Shown one piece after another: positions 46,661 through 57,890 of a DNA stretch of 64,000 nucleotides. The stretch is from Orthonyx spaldingii (Eukaryota; Chordata; Aves; Passeriformes; Orthonychidae), in assembly GCA_013397795.1 (NCBI GenBank), contig VZTJ01005497.1, forward strand, positions 237,038 to 301,037. Reading direction: 5' to 3'. Position numbers and translations under genes: made by a program. The notes under the pieces were generated by a model, which saw nothing but the letters and a program-made list of their open reading frames with translations, searched no databases and had not been told where the DNA came from. Within the stretch, counting starts at the first letter, position 1, and each line of letters begins with the position of its first letter.

Positions 46661-46888
46661 TCCCCCAGCTCCAGCTTCAGGCCCCGGGTCCAGGCCCAGG
46701 TTCAGCTCCAGTACCTGCTCCAGCCCTGGCTACCAGCCCAGTCCCAGCCTCATCCACCAGCTCCGGCTCCAGTTCCAGTCCCAATTCCAACCCCTGCTCC
46801 AGTTCCAATCCCATCCCTGCTCCAGTTGCAGTTCCAACCCCAGCCCCTGCTCCAGGCTCAGTCCCAGCCTCAGACCCAGCTCCAGGCC
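46531..46888. repeat. Hexanucleotide-based GC minisatellite
   Basis: About 60 copies of a 6-bp unit approximating CCAGCY/CCAGTT (ccagctccagccccagcc and variants). Nearly all indels are multiples of 3 or 6, so all plus-strand frames stay open and translate as Pro/Ala/Ser- or Gln-rich strings. It forms the downstream shoulder of the CpG island. Confidence 0.9.
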
Positions 46889-46980
46889 ATTCTGGCGACA
46901 CCACTGCACCCTGCACTTCGACTAAATTTCAATAACGTGTTCTGTGGGCTTGCCTGGACATGGCACCACTGGAACATGGC

Positions 46981-47665
46981 TATCTCAGCTGCAGAAAGAG
47001 CTTATGGGGGGAGGCGGGGTGGGGTGGGGAGACATTTCAGGGATTCTCGGTTTTGGGGAAAAGAGGTTTCTGCTCAAATGGAGTTGACAAATATCTCAAA
47101 TAGATTATCCCCTCCAGTGTCATTGAATCATGGAATCATGGAATATCCTGGGTTTAAGGTACCCAAAAGGAGCATCAAGTCTAAGTCTTGGCCCTGCACA
47201 GGACACCCCAACAATCCCACCCTGTGCCTGAGAGCATTGTCCAAACACTCCTGGAGCTCTGGCAGCCTTGGGGCCATGACCATTGCCTGGGGAGCCTGTT
47301 CAGTGCCCAGCCACCCTCTGGGGAAGAACCCTTTCCTCATATGCAACCTAACCCTCCCCTCACACAGCTCCAGCTGTTCTTTCTGGTCCTGTCATTGGTC
47401 ATCAGAGAGAACAGCATTCTAAGAACATTCTGTAGCTGAAAGCTTTCCAAGCTTGACTTTCTTAGAAAAATAGAAAATATACAGGATTTATCCTGTAAAA
47501 TTGTCAGGACCAGCTAAAAATAGCCTGTGTTTCTAATATTATTTTGTTGTTCTCCTTGCATGAATAGATATATTTATTAATTTAGTTTCCCTAAAAATGT
47601 TTCACCTCCCAGGCACATGAAGACTGATGCATTTTTTTTTCCCTTTCAGGGTCATTCCCTGGAAC
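46981..47665. repeat. Direct repeat copy B, split by a CR1 insertion
   Basis: Left half 46981-47120 matches the first 140 bp of copy A. Right half 47419-47665 resumes exactly where copy A continues (ctaagaacattctgtagctg versus ctaagagcatcctgcagctg). The intervening 298 bp is a CR1 tail. Same orientation as copy A, with about 0.8 kb of CpG island and minisatellite between the two. Confidence 0.8.
47121..47418 (-). mobile_element. CR1 LINE inserted in repeat copy B
   Basis: Starts cattgaatcatggaatcatg, continues ccctgcacaggacaccccaa, attgtccaaacactcctgga, tggggaagaaccctttcctc: reverse complement of a CR1 3' region. It lies exactly at the interruption of the direct repeat. Confidence 0.9.
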
Positions 47666-50600
47666 TTTTATTGGAGTCAGAGTCAGCATCACCACTGTGG
47701 TTACTCTGAGGGCAGGGGAAGGAGTTTTCAGGAAGCTGTGACAAAACACTTTACTCACTGTTTACACAGCAATGTAATTCCTGCCACATCCATGGAAGGA
47801 GGAATATTTGCACCTTATGGAAAGGTGGGGAACAGCTGTCTCTTCCTGGATATGCTTATTTTCTCAAGGCACCTGCTTGTGCCTTTCCTTTTTAGGGTGT
47901 ATTTGCTTCCAGATTTGACTTGCCACTCAAATTATCTGCGTGGGATTCACCGTGAAATCCCGCAGATCTACCAGCACAGCGCAGCCAGGTGCCTGGGCTC
48001 CCTAAATCTGAAAAAATGCTGGAAGCATGGACTGGGAGCTCCACTGGGAACTCAGGGCTCTTGCTATGATACAAGTCCTTTGGGTTCTCATGTCGGTTTT
48101 GCTCCCTGAGTGTTGAGGTCTCCACTGGGAGCTGTCACAGGAATCATCTTCATCTCCTGTGCCACCAGATCCTGAGTTCCTGATGGAATTTCTTCCCCAG
48201 TATTGCTGGTCTTCAGCTAAAACCCTGAATAAGTGGGGTTCTCTAGAATGAATCATGGCAGGGAATGCATGGGAAGCTGGCTATTCCTGTGTAGCTTTAT
48301 CCCTCCTTTTCTCAAGGGAAATTTCTCCCAGGCTCAGTGTTTGCTCTGGATAATTTCTCTCCATTTGAAACTCCATACATTTCCTGGAGCACAGTTGCAG
48401 GCTATATTGCCAAAGCCATGCCAGTTCCTTACACCCTGGGATTTCCTCTGTGGGCATCACACAGACCAGGCCGATGGCAAGCATGTTGGGCAGCCCCAAA
48501 AAATGTGTGTTTCAACCACCACGGGGTTTGTCCTGCTGTTAAAGTGGCTACTGTGCACACCAGGTGATGCTCTGAGAACCAGCCTGGGCTGCTGGTGTCC
48601 CCAGGGTGTCACTTGGGAGGACAGGGTGGTAGGTTTAAAATGCTGTGGTCCTGTCTTTGCTTTTCTGGATCTTCTCAAGGGACAGTGATGCCAATGTGGC
48701 CCTGTGGCCATGGTCTCAGCTCCTGCCCTGCAGCAAGAATGGGTGAAGGAGGTTCCTTGCCAGCCTTTGGGCAAAAAGTGACTTTTTGTTGGGGTTCTTC
48801 AGCTCTTCTGCTCCTCCCTGTCATGACTGTCAGCACTTTGCCTTCAGTTTTCTCCCCTTCTATTTCCCGTTTCCTTTCTGAATCAGATTCACTTCACACT
48901 TTCATGTTTTCTCTGCCAGAGTTTGCTGCCTGTGCCTGCTGGGCCTGCTCTTCCTTCAGGACCACAAGGACTCCACCAGCCACTTGGTGAAGGATTTGTA
49001 TCCTCCAAGATCCTGCTTTAAAAGACGCTTTGAAGCCCTTGCCTTGGTCCATTTATCTTCATTTGCCTTCAGCATTGCCTGACAAGCCTTTTTGACTGGC
49101 AAAGACAAACTATACTTAGGACTTAGGCCTAATTAATTTCTCTTTCATCTGCGTGTGTGGGTGTCCAGCTTTCACTGGCGGGGCGGCTGTTCACGATCCT
49201 CCAGGCATACAAGAATAGTGCAGTGGGATTATGTCATAGCCATGGTGTGACCTTGCACAACAGTCCTTATTACCAGAACCATTTCACTTCACATTACCTC
49301 AACCAAAAGAAACGTTTGCCTGTTTAGTCAAAGGTCAGGATCGTTGTGGCCTCACAAAGTAAGGAGGTGGGTGCTTTGTTGACATGCAAATAACTCAGTT
49401 CACTTGCAGCAGTCAAACTCAGTGTGTATTTTCCTTGTGTGCAAGTTATGAAACACCTCTGAACTAACTTAGTGAGGAGAGGGGGGACATGACCTCAGGG
49501 AGATGCATCCCCATGTCTTGGAGGATGAACTCCCCATAATAAAGAGCAGCGTGGCAGGTCACACACCCACCGGTCTCCGTGGAGGGGGTGGACAATGCTT
49601 GGGACCCAGGGCTCCTTGCAGTGATCCTTCAGCAGTCCCACAGCTGGGGCAAGCCTCAGGGTGTTGTTGCCCTGGGGACCCTCTGTGGAGTGGCCAAAAA
49701 GCTGCTGTAATTTCAGATGTCAGGGTAAGCCTCTGCCTGGTCCAAAATGCAGCCAAAGGGCTGAATTCTCTGTAGCTTGGGCTAAATCTCTCCATCTGCA
49801 TCACCTCTCCATCTCCATGTATAGCTCAAGCAGGACTCACATTGGAGCCAGGTGCTCCTATTCCCTTCCTTTTAGTTACCGTGTAAAGGATTCTTGTGTT
49901 TGCCTAGGAGGTGTTGTCATCCTCAACAGGCTCGCTTTGGAGCTTCTTCCACATCCCAACACCACAATTCTATTTCTGACCTACTAGACCAAAGTGTTTT
50001 CTCCCGAACTGACGCAGAAAACTCTAAGGTGCCTGTCCAAGATCCACCATCACCTTTGGCAGAGTTGGAAAAATAAGTCAATTAGTTATTACAGTACTAA
50101 CTGTTATGACTGTACCTCAACTGTAAAGCCACCATCCTATGACAGCCTTATCTCCTCTTTGAACCAAATGGACCTAGAGTGGTAGGGCTGTGTAAGGTAG
50201 TGACCAACCACCCCACCTAGATTAGGATGAAGTTCAATAATCTTATGGAATAGCTCCAAGTGGGACAATTAGATTTCAAAATAATAATCAAATAATCCAA
50301 TGGGAGGAGAAGGCCCTGGGAGCCTTTGTGGCTGTTGGTTGTAAGATTTTGCATTATTGTTCTTTTCTGGGTCAAGACTTTCATCCATCCCTTCACATAC
50401 CTGCCACTGCTCCCTCCACCTCTTCTATAAATGCTGTGACTCCATCAGTCAGGTATTTACTAAACATGGACTTATTTGCATACTCAGATTTGTGATTTCC
50501 ACAGAAGCCGTCCTCAGCCCTGACTTCCTTGTCCACCCCTGCTCTCAGCTCTGCCTGCTGGTAAGGCATGACACCTCATATCATCCCATCAATTAATATT

Positions 50601-51544
50601 TAATGCAACTGTCCCCAGGGAAATACCACTCAGGAAATAATTTGAAATGTCCTTGTGAGACAAATATTTAGGGACTGAGTGACAGATTTTTAAGAGCATG
50701 AAAGTGTGTGTGTTCCCCCTTCCTGGGGGAGGTGGCTGTTCCCTGCAGGACAACCATCCTGTCCCCAAGTCTGAGGTGGGACAGGAGCACTGTGACTGAC
50801 AATCCCTCTGCACTGTGTGTTCATCCCCAGAAATACAGAGCCCACAATCTTCTGCAAACGAGCTTTGCCTGAATGGCAGTGGTGGATCTGGGATAGCTGT
50901 TGGTAGTTGACACTGGGGCAATGTGTCCACCTAATTTTTTGTGTGTGCTTTCCTGGAAAATGCTGTAACTGTGTGAGTCACGCTGGAGACTGGCAGGCTA
51001 TGCCAGGGCAAGGTGCAGACTGCAAGAGTCACCCAGGAGTTTGGTGGAGCTTGGGGTCAGGGTCATAACCCATAGAATCTCTGCTTTGCTTTATGACTAA
51101 CTCCTGCTCTGTGTGCCCACAAACAGACCTTCTCCCTTCTCCCAGGTATCTGCAGTTTCAAAACCGCTTTATAATCAGCAAGATCTTCTTGGTAATCTAT
51201 TTTGAAGCCTCCCATACTGCTTCCTTCCTTGCTTTGACATTGCCACCCCAAGAGCAGGCAAATCCCACCCTTCCACATCCATGCACCAGCATTGTTCCCT
51301 TAGTTGTGTTGCTGTCCCCCCACCTACCTGCTCTAATCCCCTTCTCTTTGAAGTACAATTTTATTGATGTTACAGACACTTTTCACTCAAGAGACTGCCA
51401 GAATTCCTCTGGCAACTTCATCTCCAGCCTCTGTGGGGGCTAAGCACTGTCTCAGTTCCCCAGGCTCAAAGCTTGCATATTGTGGACTATCACCAGAAGC
51501 ATTTGGACAATGCTGTCAGGCACATGGGGGGATTCTTGAGTTGT
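47666..51544. other. Intergenic, nothing recognised
   Basis: Several open frames of 60-160 codons occur on both strands but none shows a known motif, signal peptide with downstream domain, or matching splice sites. No RNA gene recognised. Confidence 0.45.
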
Positions 51545-51613
51545 GCTGTGCAGGGCCATGAGTTGGACTGGATCCCTTCTAACTCAGGATATTCCATGAT
51601 TGCATGATTCAAT
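51545..51613 (+). mobile_element. CR1 LINE tail fragment
   Basis: gagttggactggatcccttc, taactcaggatattccatga and terminal ttgcatgattcaatga: a diverged CR1 3' end. Confidence 0.8.
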
Positions 51614-53690
51614 GATCTACTTTTTGGTTCCAATCAGCAGAAAAAGGCATTCAGCTCAAAGCTTTGCTCCTAAAGACCTCAGTCACATAAGCATCAGTGC
51701 TGGTGTAAAGTCTGTATTTGCTCTTCCCTAGAGGAATATTTTCATAATTATCTAAACCAGCTGACCAATTTCCCCCACAAAGAGTTTGCACATCTTTTAA
51801 TAGTGATCAGAAATATCACAGTAGCAGGAAATCCTAGAAAAATAGAATAAAAGAGCAGGATGCAAGTGACAGAAAGAAGGGATATGTAAATCAGTCCACA
51901 ATCCATGGGAGTGGGAGGTAAGGAAGGTGTACCTAGGAGCACTCCCTGGACTTGAATGTGTGTGTCCCTCTAGGCCCAGAACTTCCACTGAGCAGGCTGG
52001 GTTTGCCCATGTTTACCCAAAGGCAGCAGTGGGATTTCTGTGGGCAAGTCAGGGCACCTCAAGGCACAATTAAGTACAAAACAAAGACTGTCAAATGCTT
52101 TCTTGACACCAGTGGCATTTTCAAGGAGTGTCAATCTTTGAGATCTGTTACTGGGCATGACTTGGGCCCCACACGGTTTGCTGGGCTGACATGGAGCTGG
52201 TTCACCCCAGAGTCAAGTCCTCTGTTCTTTCTGGGATGGTTTTGTGGAACAGCTTGTCCAAGGAAAAGTGTCCATCCCTGCTTCTTTATCTCAGAGAGCA
52301 GATATCTCCTCTCCTTGCATCTCTCTTTCATCGCAGGCTCTGGAGGTGCTGTTCTGCACTACTCCAAGCAGTGCTCCACCATTTGGTATTTCTTCTGGGA
52401 CTGTCCCAAAACATTACCTTGCATCCTGCCTCATTCATGCAAGGCTATGCTGGGAGGAAGAGACACGAAATTAAATGGAAGTAGTTACAGAAATACTGTT
52501 TACTGCAGTCCGCTGCACAAAGCATTCAATGTGGTGGCTCAGGGATGTTTTTACCCTGAACAGCTAAGCCCAACTCTCACCTTTCTCATCCCGATATTGG
52601 CTTTGATCAGCCCCTCTCCATCCTTGGAACGGCAAAGTCTGACATTCATGCCTAAAACTTTGCCCAGAAAGGAAAAACCCATAGTTCTGATTATTTCCAC
52701 TGAGAAAAACATGAGAAAACCTTTTATTTTTTCAGTGTTCACCCCAAAGCACCTTCTTTGTCACCAGCATTTACTTCCACTTTCTAGCTCAAGAACTTTC
52801 CATGCATGGTAGCTTTGCTCTGATTCCATACACAAACACTGCTGGGAGATCACCTTTCTCTTCACCACAACATATTTTCTTTACAAACCCAAGGTTTATT
52901 TACTGGCTTGGGATTTATGTGTCTGTTTGTAATAATCTTTTTTAATAATACAAACAGATTAAAAAGAAGTTATTTTCCGGTTTTGTTTTATATAGTGCTT
53001 TTGTTTTAAGGGCAGGCATGAAGAGAAGAGAACACCAAGAAGTGCTCGAACACTGCAGAAATGTTTAAACCTTCTGGAAAACACTGTCTGCATTCAGTGT
53101 CATATATTTCATCCCTAAAACAATAGATATTTTTCATGCTAGCTAGAAACTTTTTTTAAAACAAAAATATCTGTTCATCCTCATGTATTGAGTGATAAAT
53201 GACTACTGACTGTGGCCTAAGAGACCAGCTTAGCCAGAGTTACCCCTCTCCCATGCAATGTCCCCTAAATTGCAAGAAACAGGGAAAGTTTGAGGTGGAG
53301 GCAATTCTGGAGGTCTGCAAGGATGAAGAGGCCCCCCCCCACCAACGCTCCATACCCTGTCCAGTCACTCTACCACTCTCAATGTAAATTTTTTCCCCTT
53401 GTATCCAACTGGAATTCCTCTCATTTCCCAATGAGGTTGCTCCCCAGCCACAGGACCTCTCCATCAGAAATGAAAAATAATAATTTTAAACTGTCAAATG
53501 CTAAGAAAGGATTTTTAGCCTTCATTAAATGCTAGCATCATTTTTAAGGTTCCACCACCATATTTTTTTAACATATATTGGATATAAGCTTTCCATATCT
53601 GTTTAATAAAGCCAAATCCATCACGGGAACTCACACTCAGTCCCAAGAGATACCCTGGAACTTTTGGATCTGTGGCAAGGACAAATTTTT
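51614..53690. other. Intergenic, contains an 861-bp open frame of unknown meaning
   Basis: The plus-strand frame 51952-52812 (286 codons) is open but has no recognisable domain, and its sequence is a mix of C/S/L-rich pieces typical of chance translation. An eleven-base poly-C run sits near 53332. AT-rich from 52.9 kb. Confidence 0.4.
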
Positions 53691-53694
53691 CAGA

Positions 53695-53802
53695 ATTAGC
53701 TTTTGGAGGGTTTTTTTGGGTTGGGTTTTTTGGGGTTTTTTTTGCTGCTGTTGTTTGGTTTTGGGGTTTTTTTGTTTGTTTTGTTGGTTTTTTTTTTTAT
53801 GA
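53695..53802 (+). repeat. T/G homopolymer tract with G-quadruplex potential
   Basis: About 100 bp composed almost only of T and G runs. At 53708-53735 the pattern is G3-T7-G3-T2-G3-T6-G4, which satisfies the usual four-run, loop up to seven, quadruplex rule on the plus strand. Confidence 0.85.
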
Positions 53803-54165
53803 AAAGAAACCAAGAGAACAGGCACAGTGGTCTCTTGGATTTTCAGGTAAACCTTTTCTTGGTAAATATTAAAGAAACAGGTCCATGTCAAAATGCTCTG
53901 TTCAAATCCAGTTACTGCATTTCAGGAGGATACTGGCACAACCAGGCTGATCCCCATGAGAAAAGTTTCTCTCCAATTCCCAAAAATTGCCCCTAAAGAG
54001 GCAACTACATACAAGTGTCAACTTACATGGAAAAGCAATATTTCCTTGCTGCTTCCCAGCCCACATCTAAATGCTACACCAGAGTTTAATCAAATTTTAC
54101 CCTGTTTGGTCCCCACCAGCATTTTAATTGTGCTCAGGGCACAAAGGCAAGGCTGGAACAGGATC

Positions 54166-54610
54166 ACAGAACTGCAGAATCATTTAGGTTGGCATGAGGC
54201 CTCTGAGATGATCAAGTCCAACCATTCCCCCAACACTGCTGTGTTCATCACTAAACCATATTCCCAAGTGCCACATCCACACACTTCTTGGACATTTACA
54301 GGGATGGTGACTCCACCACTGCCCGGGGCATCCTGTTCCTGTTCTTGACCATCCTTTCAATGAAGAAATTTTCCAATATCCAGTATAAACCTCCCCTGGT
54401 GTGACTTGAGGCCATTTCTGCTCGTCTTGTCCCTTGTTCCCTGGGAGCAGAGCCTGAGCCCCACCTGGCTGCCTGCTCCTGTCAGGGAGTTCTGCAGAGC
54501 CAGAAGGTCCTCCCTGAGCCTCCTTTTCTCCAGGCTGAGCTTCCCCAATTCCCTCAACTGCTCCTGGTTCTCCAAACCCTTCCCCACATTTCCTCAGCAC
54601 TCATCACATC
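54166..54610 (-). mobile_element. CR1 LINE 3' region, about 440 bp
   Basis: Starts gatcacagaactgcagaatc, includes tgatcaagtccaaccattcc, cccaagtgccacatccacac, tgactccaccactgcc and the ctccaggctgagcttcccca segment: a well preserved CR1 in minus orientation. Confidence 0.9.
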
Positions 54611-57379
54611 CAGGTGGGATTTGGGAAGCAGAGATACAGCTGCAGGTCTGGCAGGAGGGCAGAAGAAGCTACAGGAGGCTTTTGTGGTGTGGGGGATGTT
54701 ATCAGGTGTTTCTCATCCCATCAGGGGCCCTGCTGAGCTGCTCGGACTGTCTGCCTTGGCAGAACTTGTTCCCAAGGAAAGGTGCTGGGATCAGTCAGTT
54801 GGCATCCACCTGCACCAGCAGGCACCTTCAGAAATGCCACACAGGGTCACCCACCAGTGCAGAGACCTCCTGGTGGCATTGGCAGAGATGAACCAACCCC
54901 TGGCAGGGAGGAGATGGCAGATATTTGGAGCTGGGCAGCCATAACACTTCTTACTGAGGGAGAAATGATCCAGCTCAGGCTGACACCAGGGACACTGTGG
55001 ACACAGAGTAGTTGATAGCCTTTCCCAGACATTTGCAAGGATCAGGCTCTTCTGCCAAAACCTTGCTCATGATCCTTAAGGGTGACAGATCCCTGGGAAA
55101 CTCCGGCACATTCTGAGTGACTCCAGGTGGGGGCGGACAGGTCTTGCTGTCTTTGCCACCAGAGAGGGAAGAGCACCTGTAGCTGTCTCATGAGGGGGAC
55201 CATGAGCAACCAGTCTAGCCCTCAGCATGATGCCAAGGACAGCGAGAGGATGAAGGGCCAAGGGAAGTGATGGAAACACAGCAGTGGTGGGACCAGCCTG
55301 CCCTGACAGTGATTGCTGCAGCAGCCGTTGGCTTTCACATGCTGGCACAAGCTGGCACTCTCCCTTCGCCTGCTGGAACTCCTGTTCTGGGTGAGCAGCA
55401 TGGAGACTTGGAACCCAGGAGAGATTCAGGAGGTCCCACTCACTCCTGGCACCCAGAGGAGCATGAAAGAAATGCGTCAGCCATAACGAAGCCCAGCGGT
55501 TGAAGCCAAATGGACAAAACCCAGGAATGATGCCCAATGGATGAAGCCCACCAGATGAATCCCACCTGAAGAAGCCCAGTGGATGAAGCCCAAGAAAGCA
55601 TGTGAAATGGAGGGAATGGGAGAGTTCTGGGTTTCCATAGCAGGACAAACACTCTAGAGACTCCAACCCATCTGCATCCTAGAGGAAAAGCTGGGATTTC
55701 TCCTGATCTGAGCACCCCAGACCAAGAGAGCAGGACATTTTGGATGTATTTGGAAATCCTTCCAGGTTTTTATCAGGAGCTGGTGTTCCCCTGTCCCAGG
55801 GCTGCTACTGCTGGTTCTTCTTGGTCTCCTGCCTGCACTGGGCTGAGACCTGCAAGGGCAGCAGTGGCCTCTTCTCCCTTCAGGCATCCCAGCTTGTCCC
55901 TGGCTAATCTCCCAGTGGCATCTGCCGTCTGTCCTGACACACCAAGGGGTGACAGTGGTGCTCCTGCCCATCTCAGGCTCACTCACCAAAGGAGCTGCAC
56001 AGGTTGCCCAGTGTCCCGCTGGGGTGGCTCCCACTGCTCGTAAGGGTAGGCAGCTGAGTATGTCATGGCTGTGTCATCACAGAAGGCATCACATTTCTTC
56101 TTCTTTTTGAGTTAAATGAGTAACACCATGCGCTATGCATGGGAGAGGCACCCAGAAGAGGGACAGCTCCAGCCTCAGGGGATTCCCAGGCTCAGCTGGA
56201 ACAAGCCAGGACCGGCCTGAGTGGTGATAGTCCCACCTCAGTCCGGTTGGACTATGAAGCAACACCCTCCCATCCCATCCTGTCCCAGCTCAAATTCAGT
56301 GTAATTTTGATACCAACCTTGTAGCTGACCAGAAAAATAAAAATATTTTCCTCTATTAACTCAATATAGAGATTCTTTGCCTAAAGTATCTCCACTCTCC
56401 CCATCCCAAGGAGGAGAAGAAGGTGCATGACAAATGCATGCGTGTTTCCACCACTGTCCCGAGCTGCAAACTGCTGCTGAGCTCCTGCTGGAGGTGTCCG
56501 GGTTTCCTGTGCTCAGGTCTCGGGTGCCACCTCCTGGCTTTCCCGCTAAACTGTTCATGTCGTGACAGCGCAGACCAGGAGCACATTTCTCATCACACTA
56601 TCCCAAATAACAACGCCGTTAAAGCCACCTGGCTCAGAGCAGGTTTTGTTCTTTGCGGATCTGAGCCAATACCATGTATTTTTGAATCACGATGGAGGTA
56701 CCTCCTGTAATTAATAACCTTCAGGATCCCATTGCAGCAGCACCTTGACTCCCCAGTCCTCTCTGGGATGTCATCCATCACTTTGGGGGTGGGATCTGGT
56801 ACCCCTCACCTTTCCCTAACAGTGATTTTTTGGGGTGTATTTTGTTACGTGGTCCCTATGACATCCATTGTTTATCACCTGTGTCTTTCCACAGGGGATT
56901 GGGATGCCAATTATAAGTCTCTACAGACTTGTTGCTGGATTGGGGAATAATTCAGCATGTAGGTGTTTGGCAGGGGGAGAGAAAAGGTGTTTTTGGAGCT
57001 GTGAGAGTGTGGTGATATCCCAGCAAAACTCCTGAGAGGGGGCACTGTGCAATAAGGAATCGTGAGGCAGCCAGAACGTTGTCTCCTCCCTGCTTGGTGT
57101 CCATCATTCTCTACCTCTTCCTGCCCTCCTGGTGATATTTCAGGCCTGGTTGAGCCTGCTCGTACACCTGCCAGCCCAACCTGCCTCTTCTAGAGGTGCT
57201 ACCGAGTTCATCCATCATTATACATCTCTGCCAGACATTTTATCTGTCCATGTGCCATGGGTTGGTGCCCCACAGGCGTGTGATGGTCCCTGACTGCAGG
57301 CGACCTGATCCTCACCCTCACGGGGGTGGACAACACACATTTGCCAGGGGAATCCCAGCAACACTGCATGAGATGCAGC
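54611..57379. other. Intergenic, small repeats only
   Basis: No gene recognised. Open frames up to 196 codons on the minus strand near 55.1-55.7 kb coincide with the short tandem repeat described separately. Confidence 0.45.
55487..55592. repeat. Short tandem repeat, unit about 15 bp
   Basis: Six to seven imperfect copies of a gatgaagcccantg-like unit (for example cccaatggatgaagcccacc, cccagtggatgaagcccaag). Indels keep frame, so the minus strand translates as repeated HPLG/RWAS-like pieces. Confidence 0.8.
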
Positions 57380-57842
57380 TTCTTGCCACAGCTCAAATCC
57401 TGTCTTCAGCTTTGGGCCCCTCATAACGTTGAGGGGCTGGAGAGTGTCCAGGGAAGGGAATGGAGCTGGGGAAGGGGCTGGAGCACCAGGAGCAGCTGAG
57501 GGAGCTGGAAGGGCTCAGCCCAGACAACAGGAGCCTCGGGTGGATCTTCTGGCTCTGCACAACTCCCTGACAGGAGCAGGCAGCCAGGGGGGAAGTCAGG
57601 CTCTGCTCCCAGGGAACAAAGGACAAAATGAGAGGAAAAGGCCCCAAGCTGTGCCAGGGGAGGTTTAGGTGGAGTGTTGGGGAAAATTTGTTCCCTGAAA
57701 AGGTGGTCAGGCATTGGAAGGTGCTGCCCAGGGCAGTGGTGGAGTCACCATCCCTGGAACTATTCAAAGACATGGCGCTTGGGAATGTTGGTTTAGTGGT
57801 GGACCTGGCAGTGCTGGGGAATGGATGAACTTGATGGTCTTA
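57380..57842 (+). mobile_element. CR1 LINE 3' region, about 460 bp
   Basis: Contains ttgaggggctggagagtgtc, ggagcagctgagggagctgg, gcagtggtggagtcaccatc, ccctggaactattcaaagac and gaacttgatggtcttagaat: a CR1 tail in plus orientation. Confidence 0.9.
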
Positions 57843-57890
57843 GAATCACAGAATTTTTTAGGTTGGAAAAGCCTTCTATGATTCATGGAA
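57843..57890 (-). mobile_element. Second CR1 tip abutting in the opposite orientation
   Basis: aatcacagaattttttaggt and tggaaaagccttctatgatt read as the reverse complement of a CR1 3' tip, placed tail-to-tail against the preceding copy. Confidence 0.65.

Noticed and set aside
46277..47422. 381-codon plus-strand ORF across the SORD CpG island
   Set aside because: It crosses the 44-N gap, is mostly the hexanucleotide array, and runs into the CR1 and repeat copy B; not a coherent protein.
54166..54610. 138-codon minus-strand and 161-codon plus-strand ORFs
   Set aside because: Both are translations of a CR1 3' region, which is non-coding sequence in a truncated element.
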